In this document: piece by piece, positions 26,674-39,200 of the stretch
How the letters are laid out: the number at the start of each line of letters is the position of its first letter
Numbering within the stretch: position 1 is the stretch's first letter
Origin: Diaporthe sp. PMI_573
Lineage: Eukaryota > Ascomycota > Sordariomycetes > Diaporthales > Diaporthaceae
Length of the DNA: 64,000 nt
Reading direction: 5' to 3'
Assembly: GCA_021399435.1 (NCBI GenBank)
Contig: JAJTUP010000032.1
Span: forward strand, 496,001-560,000
Program-made: the position numbers and the translations under genes
The notes under the pieces: model-generated
The model's database searches: none
Told to the model about the DNA's origin: nothing
The model's input: only the letters and a program-made list of their open reading frames with translations

Positions 26674-27187
26674 TTAGGGAGACTTGGGGTTGACCACACG
26701 AGTGGCGCCGTTGTTGTTAGAACGGTCGTTGTTTGGCTTGGGTAGCACCGTAGCGGTGAATGCGCTGGCCATTACAGTGCCCACGACGGCTATAATGGGG
26801 CGGTAGAAGCCTGGAGCGGTGGCAGCAAGGGGGCTGATGGGCACAACCATGCCATAGGCAACGCGGCATGCGGCGACGACATAGACGCCTGAGAGTAGGG
26901 TGGCCATCGCGGAGCGGTCTGAGCAGACGGAGCCTGCGACCTGGAAGATCGAGGCGCCAATACCGACACGGATGCCAGTAGTGGAATCTAGTAGTACCAA
27001 TCAGTTAATTGACTTTGTGCCAGGCCTTAGGGTTTAAGAAGGAGCACTTTAGGTATTTATGTGTATACTTACCGTTGGTGTTGGCCATGTTGTCGTTGTT
27101 TGCCATCTTGTCAGGAAACATCGGGGTAGACAAGTTTGTGTCTTTGGGAAGGCGAGTGATCTCGAATCCAACCTGGAGGAATCCCAT
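26674..27187 (-). CDS. small hydrophobic protein, function unknown
   Basis: Two exons on minus, 27187..27073 and 26987..26674, joined by a GTAAGT...CTAG intron, give 142 residues from the ATG at 27187. The first exon encodes a polar N-terminus; the second encodes alternating small and hydrophobic residues (GVYVVAACRVAYGMVVPI and RPIIAVVGTVMASAFTATVLP) compatible with two membrane-spanning helices, ending in a basic tail. No family is recognised. An alternative in-frame ATG lies at residues NNDNMAN. The gene could have further 5' exons, because the upstream 400 bases contain possible donors. Moderate confidence only. Confidence 0.4.
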
Positions 27188-28138
27188 GGTGTTGGTATGT
27201 ATGGTTTGACACCTTGTGCAGATATGAAGTAATGCGTTGGATGCGTTTGTGTTGTCTGTGCACAAGAACAAGGGAGAGAGCTGTGTCGTCAAGCTGAGTC
27301 GTCGCCAGTGGCGGCGACGAGTTGAGGACAAGAGGGATTAGAGGATTGCATTGTGCACGGACCTTACTGTATGCAGTGAAGTGGCTGGGTTTGCCGTGGG
27401 CAAAAGAGAGCATACTGACCTGGTAGATACCTGGTGATATGTTGCAGGTGAGGAAGTGAGCAGGTGCAGAGGCAGCCATCCATGTATGTAGGGAAAGACA
27501 AAGTCACAGTGCTCTATGTACATGGGTTGCCTGCCCTAGCCCACCTGGTGAAGATGGACTGACAAGCGGTAGACATTTAAGAAAACAGCTCTAATCTGAC
27601 CGCGTGCCTGTATGTATTTGTCCCCCTTGGTGCAACCGTGCCGCCACACCCACCCCTCCAAGCCGCCGCCGTTGTCGCCGCCCTCGCCGTTTCAAACGAG
27701 TCTGCAGCACGCCATGTGGGCCACGGCCGCGCCGTTGTTGTCGCAGTTGCACAGCACCTGCGCGACGTGCTGCACAGTGAAGCCCTCGAGAGGCTCGACA
27801 CGCTGGAGTTTCCGTCGCGCCTTGCCGAGGATGACGCCAGCCGGCTGGAGCAGGCGGAAGCGTAGAGACTGATGCCCCAGCTTGCTACATCCCGGTTCAA
27901 AATTTACAACAGGCAAGCTCTAGATCTGATCTTGCGGGAGGACCCCCGGACCTTCTCCATAGCTAATGCTAGGAATTACATGTCCCTGATAGATTTAACG
28001 ATCGTCGACACCGTCAGCGGTATGCCGACTTAAAAAGGCGAGAACGTTGACGAGCTAACGGACTCTCCAATATCACAATGGATATCACTAAGATCCCCAA
28101 AAGCCTAAGAGTTCCGACAACAGGTCGTTATTCATACT

Positions 28139-28260
28139 GAAGACGCGGCACATTGGTTTCTGGAGCTGCGACCGGGCCCACCTACTCGACGAGCTGGTCA
28201 AGTCGATCCCCGAGGATTCGTCCAGTTTCGCAGGCAAACACTGGAATATGTTACGGCTTA
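28139..28260 (+). pseudogene. possible remnant of an FAD-dependent monooxygenase
   Basis: One frame reads HIGFWSCDRAHLLDELVKS, which resembles the segment R-A-H/D-L-L-D-x-L-V typical of salicylate-hydroxylase-like flavoproteins. No start, no FAD-binding N-terminus and no continuation is present; the surrounding 27600..28380 sequence contains other short open pieces that do not join. Best read as a decayed fragment. The match is from memory of the family and is weak because the segment is short. Confidence 0.25.
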
Positions 28261-28391
28261 GTAGAGCAGCTCAAAGAATACAAATAGAATACAAATAGTG
28301 TGCGAAACCTACTACGCCAAGAGCCCAAAAGGAGGCAGTGGTCTATAGCAGTAGGGGAAGCAGACTCATACATAGTCCATATCTCTAGAAC

Positions 28392-28469
28392 TTAGATTTC
28401 TCCCTCTAATAAATACTCAGCAAGGCGCTCTGCTTCTGCCTGCGCGGCCATATCTTTCTTGCTTAGTCA
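28392..28469 (-). other. in-frame extension after UGA-CUA (possible stop-codon readthrough)
   Basis: Directly after the TGA at 28469..28467 the same frame continues as CTA and then 23 further codons to TAA at 28394..28392, encoding a helical, Ala/Glu-rich extension (LSKKDMAAQAEAERLAEYLL, then EGEI). UGA followed by CUA is the established leaky context for programmed readthrough in fungi and animals. The alternative is a recent nonsense mutation (for example TGG to TGA). The extension does not end in a peroxisomal SKL-type tripeptide. Confidence 0.45.
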
Positions 28470-30003
28470 AAATCCTGCGGGAAGTTTTAGGAATCCGCAG
28501 GGGAGAAATTCATCTATTGGCTTGTCGCCTATCAGGAGCTCCGGCGGCGAGGGTGGCCTCATGTCTGTCTTGCTCGGATCACATTGCCCAGCCTTACTGT
28601 TACAGTACAAGAACTCCTATTGCGCTATAACACCAAAAGAGGAACGTTGTAAATACCGAGAGCATTACCATGGCTAACACGTATATACCGTGACACTTAC
28701 CAAGATGCAATTCCAAATCCCTGGCGTCTCGCTCTGGTAGTGGGAGGTAGAGTTGGCCCCGACCGTCTCTGCAGAATCTCTGCGCAAGCCACTCCCTTTC
28801 GAACTTTTCATCCTCCCATTCACGAGGAACCCAGCCTGAGAACCCTTCATAGATATAACTTCGCAAGGAAATTGAGGCTGGGTTCTCGGGTAGAGGCAGG
28901 GGATGGGGATGGGTCCGGCTACTCCCGCGAGACTTCAAGTTGATTCTTGCGTGATTGTAGTCGATCAGTACAACCCGGGGCAGAGGTAGTCCGCCGCATG
29001 TCGTCTCCGTAGATGGTGGATTCGAAGAGTCGAATTCGTCTTGGGCGAGCAGGACATTGCTCCCTGCGAAATCCCTCTGGTCCAGTCCTGTCTGCTGCTG
29101 TGTAGCGAAGCCCTCCAAGGCTCGGGCCAGTACCTCGAGGCGGAATTCTTCGGGATAATGAAAAGAATCCAGACCCATGCTAGGTTCCGGGTGGTTCTTG
29201 ACACGGGTTTCCGCGATCGTGGTCCCATGGAGCCGTTCTATCAATATTAAACGCACGGATCTGGTCTGTCGCCTCCCTCTGATTGAGATCGGAAGAGAGA
29301 AAGTCCAAGACCCGTAGTAGGCTGGAGCAAAAGAGCCAGTTTGATTAACCATCAAGAGATGCTCATACGCTCTGGTTTCATTACTGTAATCGTTGTCGGC
29401 CTCGAAAACAACGTCTCGGGCATGGCGGGCCCCTTCCAGCTTGAAATTGTAGTAGAGAGGATCATAGATCTTCGCCGCCGCCTGAAATGGCTGTACTACG
29501 TCTTTCCCGTTATTGTCTGGCTGAGGAAAGATAGTGCACCCGACAACCTGAGCACCACGGGACGCGCCAATAGCGATTGGAGTAGTAACCTCCAAACGTG
29601 CCCTCTCGGGATTGGCGGGAGGAGCCGTCTCGATAGGAGGATTGGCCGTGATGATCTCGCTCTGAGGGAGACTCTCAAGATACTCCTGAGACAGATGAGG
29701 CTTTGGTGCAGGACCTCTATCCTCTGATGACCCTGGCGGCACGTGGCGATCAATCTGTAGGGCGAGGCCGGGGAGGTAAGGGAGCCTAGGCTTATCTGGG
29801 TCCTGAGGAGGAGACCAGAGCCGTAGAGGCACGGTATCTGAGATGGTTGCTCGATTCAAGAAGTCGGTAACCCAGTCCGGTAGGCCCTGCTCCGGCTGGG
29901 TGATCTGCTCGGGCCCACTGCCAGACGGTGGTGGTGATGTAGACTTGCTGACGCTTCCGTGGTTGAATGCGGGGAGGGAATATGTATCGGGGCTGCAGTG
30001 CGC
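28467..30003 (-). CDS. kinase-like protein, 5' end unresolved, stop codon in UGA-CUA context
   Basis: The minus-strand frame is open from 30003 and contains a kinase-like core: a lysine in FQAAAKIYDP, a glutamate in SNETRAYEHL, a catalytic-loop-like QRDFAGSNVLL (Asp and Asn spaced as in kinases) and a metal-site Asp in VVLIDYNHARI. No ATG is found between the in-frame TAA at 30006..30004 and the core, so the start must lie in an upstream exon or the gene is 5'-truncated. Without splicing the frame would end in a hydrophobic tail; an intron 28668..28617 (GTAATG donor, CAATAG acceptor, 52 bases) instead joins VLAM to EFLYC and gives a natural polar C-terminus (PPSPPELLIGDKPIDEFLP). The stop is TGA at 28469..28467, followed in frame by CTA and 23 more codons. 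Function beyond the kinase-like fold is unknown. Confidence 0.65.
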
Positions 30004-30561
30004 TTACGTGGCGTTGAGACTGTGAGAAGCAGGTGTGTTATGAGCGAAGATGTAGCCAAGTAAAACTGTCAAAAGGATAATGACTTGGAAAGGCCGCCGA
30101 AGGCACAAGTATGGTTGTAAAGCTCCAGCTGATGATGAACAAGTATGAAAATGTACCCGGTAGGAAGATCAGTAACAGGCAGCAGCAGTGACCCATGCGC
30201 CATTCAAATCCACAATAGTCTTGACACATCATATTCTACGTTACGAATGTCTATTTAGAACCCCACCTGCATCCGAGACGCCTTCCTCTGGAGCAGCAGT
30301 AAGTTGTGAACCACGTCCCCATGCCGTCTGGCATCTACCATCCATCCTCTATCTATACCGCAGCGCGGCGCACACAAAGCCAATGCTTTCTTCTTCCCCA
30401 CATCTTCCCGATTCATCCATCTCATGTAACATTTATAGCGTGAGAACAGCACAGGTTCCCCCTCCCAAAAACAAGGACTTCCTTTAAACGCCCCGTGAAG
30501 CACCCAAGCGCAGATATGAACCCATTTCTAAACATACAGCACCCTTGTTCCCAGACACCGC
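30004..30561. other. intergenic region between kinase-like gene and FAS2 3' end
   Basis: Holds the unresolved 5' part of the kinase-like gene and the 3' flank of FAS2. A minus-strand frame at 30232..30038 (64 codons) could be an upstream exon but no join could be established. Confidence 0.3.
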
Positions 30562-33500
30562 TTACTTGAACTTGGCCAAGGCGATAGCGATGCTCTGGTT
30601 GTCAGAGTGCGAGATGGAGACGCTGACCTCTGACACGCCAACCTTCTCAGCGGCGGCAGCAGCATTGCCGTGTAGCTACGACACAGTTAGTAAAGCTGTC
30701 CAAGTCTATGGTGATGTGGGAGAAATTGTACTCACGTGAACAGTAGGAGCACCGTTGTCATTGCTCAACACCTCAATGTCAATTAAAGCAGCACCGCCGC
30801 CCCTGCTAGGGACGTTGAGGCTCTTGAACACAGCCTCCTTCGCGCTCCACCTGCCGGCAAAGGAGCTCCGTGGCGCGGCGCTCTTCTTGCAGTACGCGAT
30901 CTCCTTGGCGGTGAAGTTGCGCTGAATGAAGGTGTTATTCTCGATGTTGAAGGTGTCGATGTCTTCAATGTCGACACCAACGCTCGAGTTCTTAGTCTGT
31001 AGCTGTGATGCCAATTGTGTGACAGTCTCATACATTGTCTTCTTCTTCTCAGCGGGAATTGTCTTCTTAGACAAGTTCATGAAGTCGGAAGGGAATGTGA
31101 GCTCGGCCGTCTTCTTGTTCTCGGTGACACGCGCATCGGGGTTAAGCAGGACAGAGCTGAGCTGCTCATCAGTGTAAGGAGCGTGGGTCTTGGCCACGAA
31201 GAGGGTGTTGTTGATCATGCCGTTGTGGAAGAAGCGGTAAGCCTTCTTCTGTCGGGCGTCGACCTTGGTGCAGTAGGCGCGGTAGGTGGCCTGGTCAAGG
31301 GTGGCGAAGAGGTACTTGGGGTGGATACCGATAGCCTGAGCACCCTTCTGGCCGAAACCAAAGGATGTGACGGAGAAGGCCTTGATGCCGTCAGTCTGGA
31401 TGCTGCGGCTTGGGTACACGATGTAGTCAAACTTCTCCATGACCTCGTCGACGTTGTCGGCATTGCGGTTGCCAGGCACCAGACCGGTGTTGAGCACTTG
31501 CAGGCAGCCGTTCATCATCCAAGCACCAGCAGCACCCTTGGGGTGACCGGTGAGGTACTTCTGGAAGATACCCAGCACGGCGTTGCCCTTCTTGCGACCG
31601 AGGTGCTCGAGCTGCTGGCAAATGACAGAAGATTCGTTCTTGTCATTGGCCTTGGTCGAGGTACCGTGGAAAGAAGCCACGTCGAGATCGTCGATGGTAA
31701 GGCCCCAAGTAGCCAGGGCACCACGGAGAGGAGCAATATTGGTGTCTTGCTTCCAGAAGTTGTTGCCGAAGCTGCGGAGAACTTCCTTCTCCTGCCTCTG
31801 GGCCTCCTTCTCGATATGGTTGACGCGATCAGCGGTGTAAGTCTTCTCGTCGAATTGCTCGCCTTGAGACTTGATGGCCTCGACTTCATCCACGAGGTAC
31901 TCAAGCTCGTTTGCATGCCACTGCTTGATCTGCTTCTTGCGAAGCTCGATCTGTCGCCTCCTGTAATTGATGTCGAGCAGAGGCGAGGGGTACTTGCCAG
32001 CGTTCTCGCGAGCAGTAGTCAGGACACCCTGACCTGGGGCAGGAACGGAACGCCCGATCTTGTCAGAAGCAGTGGTTGTCAGAGCGAGAATACCGTGGAT
32101 AGGGACACCCATGTCCAAGGCAAGCTTGGCAGTCATAATGACCTGGACACCGCAACCCTGAGACTCCATGAAGCCGTTTCTGGTCGTAGTCGTGGGCCGG
32201 GACATCTCCTTGGGTGTACGGCCGTGGGCGAATTCGTCAACAGCATTGCTAGTGGCCTTCATGTTGGCGAATTCGTACGATCCTTCCTCTCCGAAGTCAT
32301 CAAAGCCACCAACAAAGCAGACACGGGCCTTGCCTTCCATGATGGTCTCGTAACCGATGTCAACGGACTCCACAGCTGTTGCACAAGCACCCACAGGGGT
32401 CTTGATGGGACCAGAAGATGAGATCAGTAACATGTTGACCCAAGCAGCCATGGTGTTGATGAAGGACTCCTGCAAGATATCGTTCTGGAGAGGCTTGTCG
32501 AGGAAGCGGTCACGGTGCATACCCCTGAGGGCAGCTGCACCTCCCATACCAGAGCCGACACAGTTGCCGACCTCTGAGACGTGGACGTACTTGTAGAACT
32601 CGTAAGGATCGGTGATACCGGCCGAGATGAGAGCCTCTGCCGTCGAAACGAGGACAAACAAAGCAACAGGGTCGACTTGAGAAATAATGTCGTCGGGTAC
32701 ACCGTACCGCTTGGCATCCCAGCCAGTTGGGATCTGGCCGGCAACGAGACGGTCGAAGCGCAGAGCCTTGGGGATCCAGAGACCAGCGCCCTTCCTCATG
32801 CGGACTGTGTACTGGCCGCTGTCAGGGATCTCAAAGATCTCGACCTTGTCGCCATGCTCGCGCTTGAACTCCTCGGCAGTCTCCTTGGAGGTCTCGAAGG
32901 GCTCAAGATCCTCCTCAATGACAACCTCGTGAAGCAGCTGCTTCTTTTCGGGGTCATATCCACCGAACAGCTCTGGCTCGATAAGCCTGATACCAGAGTG
33001 TTCAATGATCTGCTTCTCGTACTTGGCCTTGACGTCCTTGTCGTCGACAGGCTCGCCTGTCTTGGCATCGACCCAGCCAGAGTATGGCTTGCCCTTGAGA
33101 GGTCCGTTGTGGTTCTTGATGAGGCCCATGATCCAAGCCATCTCGATGCAGCCCTCAAGGGAGAACTGGCCATAAGCCTCCATCTCCCACCGGGTGCGCG
33201 AGTTACCCCAAGGTCCGACCTCGGCGAAGCCAGTAACGACGACCACCTTCTCCAAGTCGACCATGTCCTTGAGGCTGTCGTTGAGAGGGGCAATATCCTG
33301 CTTCCAGTCCGGCAGATTGGGGAAGTCAAACTTGATGTTGGCGCGCGGCTCAATGACCTTCTTCTTGTAGAGGGCCTCAGAGTCGGCACCGTTCACGGTA
33401 GTGTTCTCCAGGGCAGTCTCCTTGGTGACAGCCCTTCGGATCTCACTAGTCTCCATGATGTCCTTGCGAAGCTTGGTCATGACATCGTTCAAGTTGGGAA

Positions 33501-36266
33501 TGAACTGCAGGCCGCCGTTCAGGTCTGCCATGACGGGCTCCATCTGACACAGGTCGACAATTTGAGGCGACATCAGGCCAAGCAAGTTGAAAGCCATCTC
33601 CTGCTGGGAGAAGGTACGCACACCCAGCTTCTCAACACCCTCAGCCACAACGTTATTTGCCGACATGAGGCCTGTTCCACGAGTCCAGCCGATGATTGCG
33701 CCGCAGATGGTGAGGTAGGTGCCCCAGTCCTCTGCGTGCCACCGGTTGAACAGTGTCTCGAGGGCAAGCTTGGACTCAGAGTACAGGCCATCACTGCCAA
33801 AGGTGCCGTGGTTGGGAGAAAGAGGAAGCATGACCTGCGCAGGTCGAGTCTCAAAGCCGCGGGTAGCCTTCTGGGTCTTGACGCAACCAAGCATGCGCAG
33901 GAGGTTGGTGAGCATGATGCGGTGAGCTAATTCAGACCTGGAGTCAATGGCGTCAATCTGGCGTCCGTTCTCTGGAATGGCAGCGAAAGGAATGATAAAG
34001 TCGAGATCCCAGCCGAGACCAGCCTTTGGATCATAGATGTACTCGATCAGAGCCTCGACATCTTGCTTGCTGCCTTGGTTGAAGGGCACAACCACCAGCT
34101 GGGAGCCACGAGCGCCGTGACGAGCATACATCGCCTGGTAGTACTCCGTCACCTCTCGCGAGAAGCGGCTCGTCGTGACAATGACGTGAGCACCACCGCT
34201 GATCAGGCCCTGCAGCACCTCCGCCCCGATGGAACCAGCACCGGCACCGGTCATGAGTGCGTACTTGCCGGCGTAGCTGATGCCATCTCTGGCACCGCGC
34301 TCCATGCAGTCGAGGTAGACGTTGCTGAGCTTCTTGCTATACTCCCATCCGTGCATCGACTTTTGCTTCAAGTGCAGGAAGGGGATGGCCTCCATCTTGC
34401 CCTTTGGCTTGGCCACCTTCTTGGCGAGCAAGCCTGGCTTGCCATCGTCCTTCAAGATCTGGCTCTCGTTCATGTTCAGTGATCGTATCACATCGCTGTA
34501 AAGAGTCTTAATCTCCAGTTGGGAGCCCTTGGACATTTTGTGTTGCGCCTTGATCATCTTATAAAGGCGGCCGAGGTCGCCCTGAACCTTGGACCGGTTG
34601 CCATACTCGGAGATCTTGCCACCCTCAGCCATTTGCTGAACGTAGTGCTCAAGCTTTCGGCAGCTCTGGCGGGGAACTTCCTCATAGCTGAGGTTACCGC
34701 GAGCATCAATAGTAGTGTGAGGGCCGGTGGGGAAGTTGACATCCTTGTAGGCAGGGTCGACCGTCAGAGCGTCTCGGCAGTTCTCAAGAAGCTGTGTTGC
34801 CAGCTCCTTGGCCAACTTGTACGTCTCGCCACGCTCCGTTGGGCAATTGTCGATATGGTATTGCATGAATTCGAGGAGTGTGGGGTTCGATTTGCTCATC
34901 AGACGAATGCACTGGCTCACAATCTCACGGTCGACAACTTGGAGTCGGCCGAAGATAATGTCGAAGTACATCGTCAGGGCGTCTTGCCGAGCCCAGTTCC
35001 ACGACGAGTCGTACGTCCTCGCCTTGAGCGGGTTGAAAGAGGGCTCGATGCCAGCGGCGTAGAAGTCACCATGTTCCGCACTCCACAGATCTAACTGGGC
35101 TTGCAGAACCTTGCTCGACTTCTGTTCGTCGATGAAAGCCTTGTCTCCAGCCCGCAGGTCCAGCTTGAGGTACCGGGCCAGGAGCTCCAGCTGCTGCTTG
35201 AAGAGCGCCCTCTGGTCTTTGGTGAGGGCGTCGATGGCGGCCGGGTCCATCATCATGCCACCACCGCCAGTGGCAGGCCCGGCGGCCGCGGCAGTGGTGA
35301 GGCTGATGCCGGCGTTGGAGGCATACTTCTGTGCCACGTCGTCCAGGAAGGCCTTTGCGTCAGACTCGGAGCCAAGACGAGATGGCGGCTCCATGGTGAT
35401 TGCGAGCAGCAACACACCATCCTGGCGGCCCGAGGCCAGACCCCAGCGAGACTCGAGATATTTCCTTGCCGCCGTGGCGTTGAAACCACCGGGCATCTTG
35501 GAAGAAATCAGACGAGCAACGAGGGATTGCGAATGCTTGCCCAGGTTTCCGTCAAAAGTTGCCTGCATGGCCGCACCAAGCTCGTCCAAAGGTGTGTCCT
35601 CGGGCTTTTCTGGGGTTGAGCCGAATTCTTTTCCTAGATCTCCAAGGATCTCGTTTTGCAAGGTAGACTTGCCTGTAGCGAACCGACATTAGCTTCCTGA
35701 CCTCTAATTGACCGCAGGCAGGTTTCTGGGGACTTACCGCCAACAAGATCCTTGATAGCCTTGCTCAGAGGGATCTCGGAGATGGGCTTCTTGAGCTTCT
35801 GTGCAATCAGCGCCCGCACAATGTCCATAGCAGCGACGGGCGCGTCTGGGACCGCGACAGCAGGGCCAGCACTGGGTGCTGGGGCAGCTGCCGCAGGAGC
35901 AGCACCTGGCGCCGCAGCGGCAGCGGCGGGTGCTGATGCATCGCCTGAGCTGGCTGCGGGTGTGGGCTCTGGCTCCTCCTCGATTGGGTCCACGTCGTAG
36001 TAAATCTCCTTCGCGTCTTTGTTGTAGCACAGGATCTGCCGTTGTACTGATTTTGCAGCATCAAAGGCTTCGTACTTGGATGCGAGGGTCCTCTTGGCCA
36101 TCACGCCGAGAGTATCAGCAGGACCGACCTCGACGATCCGCTCGGCAGTCTTCTCGGCGAGGAAGACATCTTGAGTTTCGATCCATCTCACGGGAGAGGC
36201 AAACTGGTATGCAAGGAGCTCAACGAGGAGCGTGTGGGCGAGCTCTTGCTCAACTTCGGGCCTCAT
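30562..36266 (-). CDS. FAS2: fatty acid synthase subunit alpha
   Basis: Three exons on minus, 36266..35738, 35672..30736 and 30675..30562, give 1859 residues, the usual length for FAS2. It starts with the typical [18 protein letters not shown] segment, which completes the malonyl/palmitoyl transferase of the beta subunit. Next come the Ala/Pro linker and the acyl carrier domain, whose phosphopantetheine serine is Ser179 (DLVGGKS, split by intron 1). The ketoreductase Rossmann motif [11 protein letters not shown] lies near residue 652, the ketosynthase cysteine is Cys1273 (GACATAVES), and the C-terminal phosphopantetheinyl transferase starts near residue 1742 ([11 protein letters not shown], then [11 protein letters not shown]). 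The product forms the cytosolic alpha6/beta6 complex with the divergently transcribed beta gene. No frame break is present. High similarity to the housekeeping subunit rather than to secondary-metabolite (HexA-type) versions. Confidence 0.97.
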
Positions 36267-39200
36267 CTTGCTGGCAGCGGACTGGCTAGCTTCGGTGGGG
36301 GAAAAAGGACGTGTCGCGCGAAGAAAGAATGCTCAAGAATCGATGGCGGGTATCTTCGAAGGATTAGGTTGTAAGCGAGGCAGGGCCAGGGGGGTGGATG
36401 CGTTGGCTGTTCTTGAGGAGATCCGGAAGAGAATTCTTCGAGGATGTCTCCGAGGTTCTTGTGTGTAGGCGAAGAGAGGTCTGGACACTGCCACCTGGAG
36501 GTCAGAAAGGGGAGTGGGGAGGAGAGAATGGAATGGTAAGAGTTGCGGTAGGTAGAGCCTGGTGTCGTGGAAGGAGGCAAGGGACGGGGAATGTATGGCC
36601 GTCGTGGGGGGTGTGGGTAATGAGGGAGGAGGAACCCAGGTCTCAAGGAAGTGGTGGTGTTTAGTGATTTCGCAAGGGACTCAAGGGACCCGTTGGAAGG
36701 CGGCAACGGGGCAATTAACGATGGATGTCAACAACTTACGGGATTTGATGCAGCCCAAATTTCCTCCTTCTGCCCGTCTCTGACTTCCAGGTCACCGGAT
36801 ACGTTCACCTACTTTGAAAAAGTTGGTGGACGAGGTATGCGTTGTTGGGCCTAGGAAGGAACAATCCTTGAAAGCGTTGGGGGTAGCCAAACGGGGAGCA
36901 AAGTTCACCAGTCTCACAGCAATTACCAGCCGGCGGGCGCTTGTACCCGGTACCTTGGGTACGTGCTCTCTTTTTCGTGGGGTGGGAAGGGGTCGGTCCT
37001 GCACCCCTGTCAGCCTTGCTCAGGACAGGCTTGGCTCGGCCGCCCTCTCGCGCTCTAGCCTTTCCACCTTTTGGAGAGGTGGCCCCCACAGTTCTGCCCA
37101 TGCAGTACAACCCCATCCATCCGTTCTGCCGTTCCAATGCTCGCGACGACACAACAGCCTGCCAAAAACAGACCAGCAGCGCCCGGCCATCCACCAACCA
37201 CTGGCTACTGGCTACTGGCCATTGGCGATGGCGCATCGCATTACCGCTCCGAGCTAGGATTGCAACGGCTACATATCTCGCAGGCGATAAGCTCAGCCAA
37301 GGCCCGTTCGAGCTGTCCACGACGCAACCGTGCGTTTTGCTGAGGATCCCCCAGGCACGCCAGACCTCTCGGCCGGCCACTCGTTGTCAACGTGTTTCCC
37401 ATCCCCATCAAGATGCTCATCTCCATACCTCCCTGCGGGTGAGGACTTCGACATCTCGGTCCGAGGTTCCTCGTATCTCCTGAGCGGAGCTATGAGGCTC
37501 GCCGAGCTTTTCGTTCCAGAACTCCGAAGTGGCATGATCGGGAGACACTATGATGATGCCTAGCACTGGGTAGTACCCATGGCCTCTTGTACCCTCGCTC
37601 GTCTCGGGAGCTAGGTCCATCTTGGGGAGCTTCGAGCTTGAGCTTTATCGATACTCTATTGTTATCGACCTGCAGCAAAGCTCCTGCCGGCCGCCATTGT
37701 CTCGATTCCCCTGGGGCCGATCCGCCTTGGGAATTCGATGCCTTCTGAAGAACCCGCGGGCTCATGCGTCTGCCACGGTGATCATCCATGCTGGTCTGCT
37801 GGAAGGTGCCGCCATGCCCGGGTGCGACCCATGGACATCTAGGCACCCCATGCGGCAGTGGATTCAACGCGGAGACAGCTTCTTCTCTGGTCACCCGGGC
37901 TGCCAGGTCGCTTTCGGAGTACCTACCTGCATACGTACTCGGTACATTGCAACCCGCCCATGGCTGAGCCATTCTCTCTGTACGGTGTACCAGGAAGACT
38001 CGGGTCTGTCACTTCTTGCTCTGCCCTGAAGGTTCTCGGCCACCGGGCCATGGTTCCCATGTACTGGGGCAGCGGGCTCGCTACATGCTTATTTTCACCC
38101 GCTGGCCTTAGTGGGCCCGTCCTCCTCTTGGATTCAGGGTCTCTGTTCTATCTGGGTAGTCCTCAAGTCTCGGTACACTCCTGGGCTGTGTGTCCGTCCT
38201 GGTCCGTGCCTGGCGAGCACTTGATACTTGTTGTCACCAACATATCCTGAGCTTTGATAGGTGCTCGGACGAATGCATCTAATGTACGCAATATATCCAA
38301 TGGAGGGATCGTTTCTCGTCCAAGAATGGCGTACCTTTTGCGGCATCACATCAAGGCGAATCACACTGTTGCTGAACACCTGCCAGAAATACAATACCTT
38401 TGTTCGACCCAAGTCTTCATTCTCATCACTTGGGACCCGTGGCAACAACCTTGGATTTGGTGTCCTAAAACTACCTGCCAGGGCAGTTCTCGACGCCTAT
38501 CACACTGCCGGTTTTGACATTGAAAATGACCAGAGAGGGAGAAAACGTCACAGCCATCTGGTGCGAATACCAGAATGTGCTGGACCTGTAGATGACGGAT
38601 CCTCGCTATGTGGCGCCAGACAGGGTCCGTCCTGTGCACTTGTAGGCCGGCAAGTAAATAGGCAGTGAAACAGCTCGGCGAATGTGACGTGCAGAAAGGC
38701 TGATGTGCATAACTGGGCTACTGCGGTATCTCCTTACACTTGAATTGGGATAGCCTCGCCTCCTAGTTGATCACATACATGAGCCATAACGCCTAGTACC
38801 CGCCGCTGCGGCGCCGGTGCCACAATGGACATGTGTTTATAGCGAAAGATGAGCTACTCTACTGCAATATTATTCTTAGTCCGTGCCAGGGCAGTTGATC
38901 AAAAAAGGAGGTTGTCTAGTCTGTCGCAGGATTCCTGACACGGGTAATCTAATAAAACCCGCAGGATTTTGGGTTTTGCAGCTGCGGGCGCTTGGGGTCT
39001 ATTTGTGTACCTCAAAGGTAATCGGCAAAAGAGAAACGTGATTGATGCGAGAATTGCAGCATGGACTGTGAGTCGCGCGTTTGAAGCATCTCGGGAGTCA
39101 ACTCGTCGAAATCTGATCAACTCGAAGTGCGCCGTCGATGCATCGGCTCTCCATTTCTCGCCCCTGTCCGAGGTTGCGTTGCAGCCCGCCCAGTGGCCCT

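Noticed and set aside
28600..28668. Hydrophobic C-terminal membrane anchor of the kinase-like protein
   Set aside because: The hydrophobic codons coincide with a T-rich intron that has donor and acceptor signals; splicing it joins two good coding segments.
31015..33930. Long open frames (468 and 449 residues) on the plus strand
   Set aside because: They are antisense to the strongly conserved FAS2 exon, and their composition is a by-product of its codon bias.
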